Below, piece by piece: positions 6,486 through 7,645 of a stretch of DNA of 7,645 nt. Position 1 is the first letter of the stretch, and each line of letters starts with the position of its first letter. The stretch spans positions 1 to 7,645 of the forward strand of contig CAMLLE010000126.1 in the NCBI GenBank assembly GCA_946480555.1, written 5' to 3'. A program made the translations under genes and the position numbers. The stretch is from an uncultured Verrucomicrobia subdivision 3 bacterium (GTDB taxonomy: Bacteria; Verrucomicrobiota; Verrucomicrobiae; Limisphaerales; CAMLLE01). The notes under the pieces are model-generated. The model ran no database searches. It saw only the letters and a program-made list of their open reading frames with translations, and had not been told where the DNA came from.

Positions 6486-6546
6486 TGTGTCGCTGACCGC
6501 GCCTAGCTTCTGCTTCACGCGGAGGAGCCGCCCGCACACCAGTGGA

Positions 6547-7645
6547 TCAATACGGCAGCGGGAACTTCGCGGTCAATTCGCGCACGCGCTGGCGGACCTT
6601 CGACAACGTATCCACGTTCTTAATGTCCATCAGCACTTCACTGATCATGTCCGCAATTGCAGCCATCTCCGGCTCCTTCATGCCGCGGGTGGTGACAGCT
6701 GGAGTGCCGAGCCGGACGCCGCTGGCCTGGAAAGGCGAGCGGGTCTCAAACGGAATCGTGTTCTTGTTCGTCGTGATGCCCGCCTCGTCCAGCGCGATCT
6801 GACAATCTTTACCAGTCAACCCTTTCGCTCCCACGTCCACCAGCATCAGGTGATTGTCCGTTCCGCCGCTGATCAATCGGAATCCGTTTCGCTTCATGCC
6901 TTCGGCCAGCGCAGCGGCGTTCTTCACGATCTGTTGTTGGTATGCCTTGAAATTGGGTTGCAGAGCTTCCTGGAAACAGACGGCTTTGCCAGCGATGACG
7001 TGCATCAGTGGTCCGCCCTGGATTCCCGGGAACGTCTGCGAATCGATTTCCTTCGAATATTTCTCGCGGCACATGATCAACCCGCCGCGCGGTCCGCGGA
7101 GGGTCTTGTGCGTGGTGGTCGTGACGAAATCCGCGTGTTCGATCGGGCTGGGATGAATTCCGGCCGCGACCAGTCCCGCGATGTGCGCGATGTCCGCCAG
7201 TAGAAGCGCGCCAACTTCGCGGGCGATTTCGCCCATGCGCTTGAAATCAATGACACGCGGGTAGGCACTGGCGCCGACGGTGATCATCTTCGGCCGGTGT
7301 TCCTGCGCCATGCGCGCGAGTTGATCGTAATCAATCCGCTCGTCTTCCTTGCGCACGCCGTAATGAACGATCTCGAAGAACTTGCCGGAGAAATTCGCCT
7401 TGTTGCCGTGGGTCAAATGGCCGCCGTGGCTGAGATCCATGGTCAGCATTTTGTCGCCCGGCTTCAGCATGGCGAAATAGACCGCCATGTTCGCGCCGGA
7501 GCCTGAATGCGGCTGGACGTTGGCGTGCTCGGCGCCGAAGAGCTTCTTCGCGCGGTCGATCGCCAGTTGCTCCACCTGGTCCACGTTTTCACAACCGCCG
7601 TACCAGCGCTTCTTCGGATAGCCTTCGGCGTATTTGTTCGTCAGC
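6547..7645 (-). CDS. glyA: Serine hydroxymethyltransferase, C-terminal 365 residues (5' end outside window)
   Basis: A PLP enzyme of fold type I that interconverts serine and glycine, passing the one-carbon unit to tetrahydrofolate in the cytoplasm. The frame runs open to the window edge and begins [20 protein letters not shown], so GTG 7584 is not the start; about 50-60 N-terminal residues are missing compared with the usual 415-430. Visible family features in order: [28 protein letters not shown], the PLP-ring Asp in [15 protein letters not shown], the PLP-binding Lys in [14 protein letters not shown] (codon 7105-7107), [13 protein letters not shown] and [18 protein letters not shown]. No disruption is seen. 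It converges on the glycoside hydrolase operon and is a housekeeping gene with no evident link to it. Confidence 0.97.
   Translation of the reverse strand, partial: LTNKYAEGYPKKRWYGGCENVDQVEQLAIDRAKKLFGAEHANVQPHSGSGANMAVYFAMLKPGDKMLTMDLSHGGHLTHGNKANFSGKFFEIVHYGVRKEDERIDYDQLARMAQEHRPKMITVGASAYPRVIDFKRMGEIAREVGALLLADIAHIAGLVAAGIHPSPIEHADFVTTTTHKTLRGPRGGLIMCREKYSKEIDSQTFPGIQGGPLMHVIAGKAVCFQEALQPNFKAYQQQIVKNAAALAEGMKRNGFRLISGGTDNHLMLVDVGAKGLTGKDCQIALDEAGITTNKNTIPFETRSPFQASGVRLGTPAVTTRGMKEPEMAAIADMISEVLMDIKNVDTLSKVRQRVRELTAKFPLPY

Noticed and set aside
5802..7203. Long plus-strand open frames opposite the pseudopilin and glyA genes
   Set aside because: They are antisense shadows of well-recognised genes, a common effect of GC-rich codon use, and show no family motif.

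Overview
The window reads as a piece of a GC-rich chromosome from a polysaccharide-degrading bacterium, most likely Verrucomicrobiota (Limisphaerales/Pedosphaera-like). Three things point there: a run of secreted glycoside hydrolases, a pseudopilin-like protein with a C-terminal GGN-LFLD-HV motif of the kind common in Verrucomicrobia and Planctomycetes, and GC-rich composite palindromic repeats. The taxon is inference; there is no rRNA or other marker here.

Layout. Plus strand, 2-5717: three genes with no gaps. They are the C-terminal part of a GH29 alpha-L-fucosidase (2-706), a secreted right-handed beta-helix protein resembling GH141 (703-2676), and a secreted GH78 alpha-L-rhamnosidase (2673-5717). 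Both junctions are 4-base stop/start overlaps (GTGA at 703-706, ATGA at 2673-2676), so this looks like one translationally coupled operon. Together the enzymes would remove fucose and rhamnose from a complex glycan such as rhamnogalacturonan or a fucose-rich algal polysaccharide. Minus strand, 7645-5745: the C-terminal six-sevenths of glyA (serine hydroxymethyltransferase), then a pseudopilin-like protein. The two blocks converge with a 27-base gap at 5718-5744, which holds no recognisable terminator.

The most unusual content is three composite palindromic elements, all inside the coding sequences of the two complete hydrolases: 736-800, 2716-2862 and 4197-4323. Each is a pair of arms in inverted orientation, and each arm is one or two hairpins. 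In the first two elements the paired arms have identical hairpin tips and equal lengths, but their stem sequences differ with the pairing kept, which is internal compensatory change. All three are read through in frame. Two lie between the start codon and the hydrophobic core of a signal peptide; taking them out on paper leaves ordinary signal peptides. The third lies in a linker just before the rhamnosidase catalytic domain. This resembles the Rickettsia palindromic elements that insert in frame into genes, but the sequences here are different and appear to represent three distinct families.
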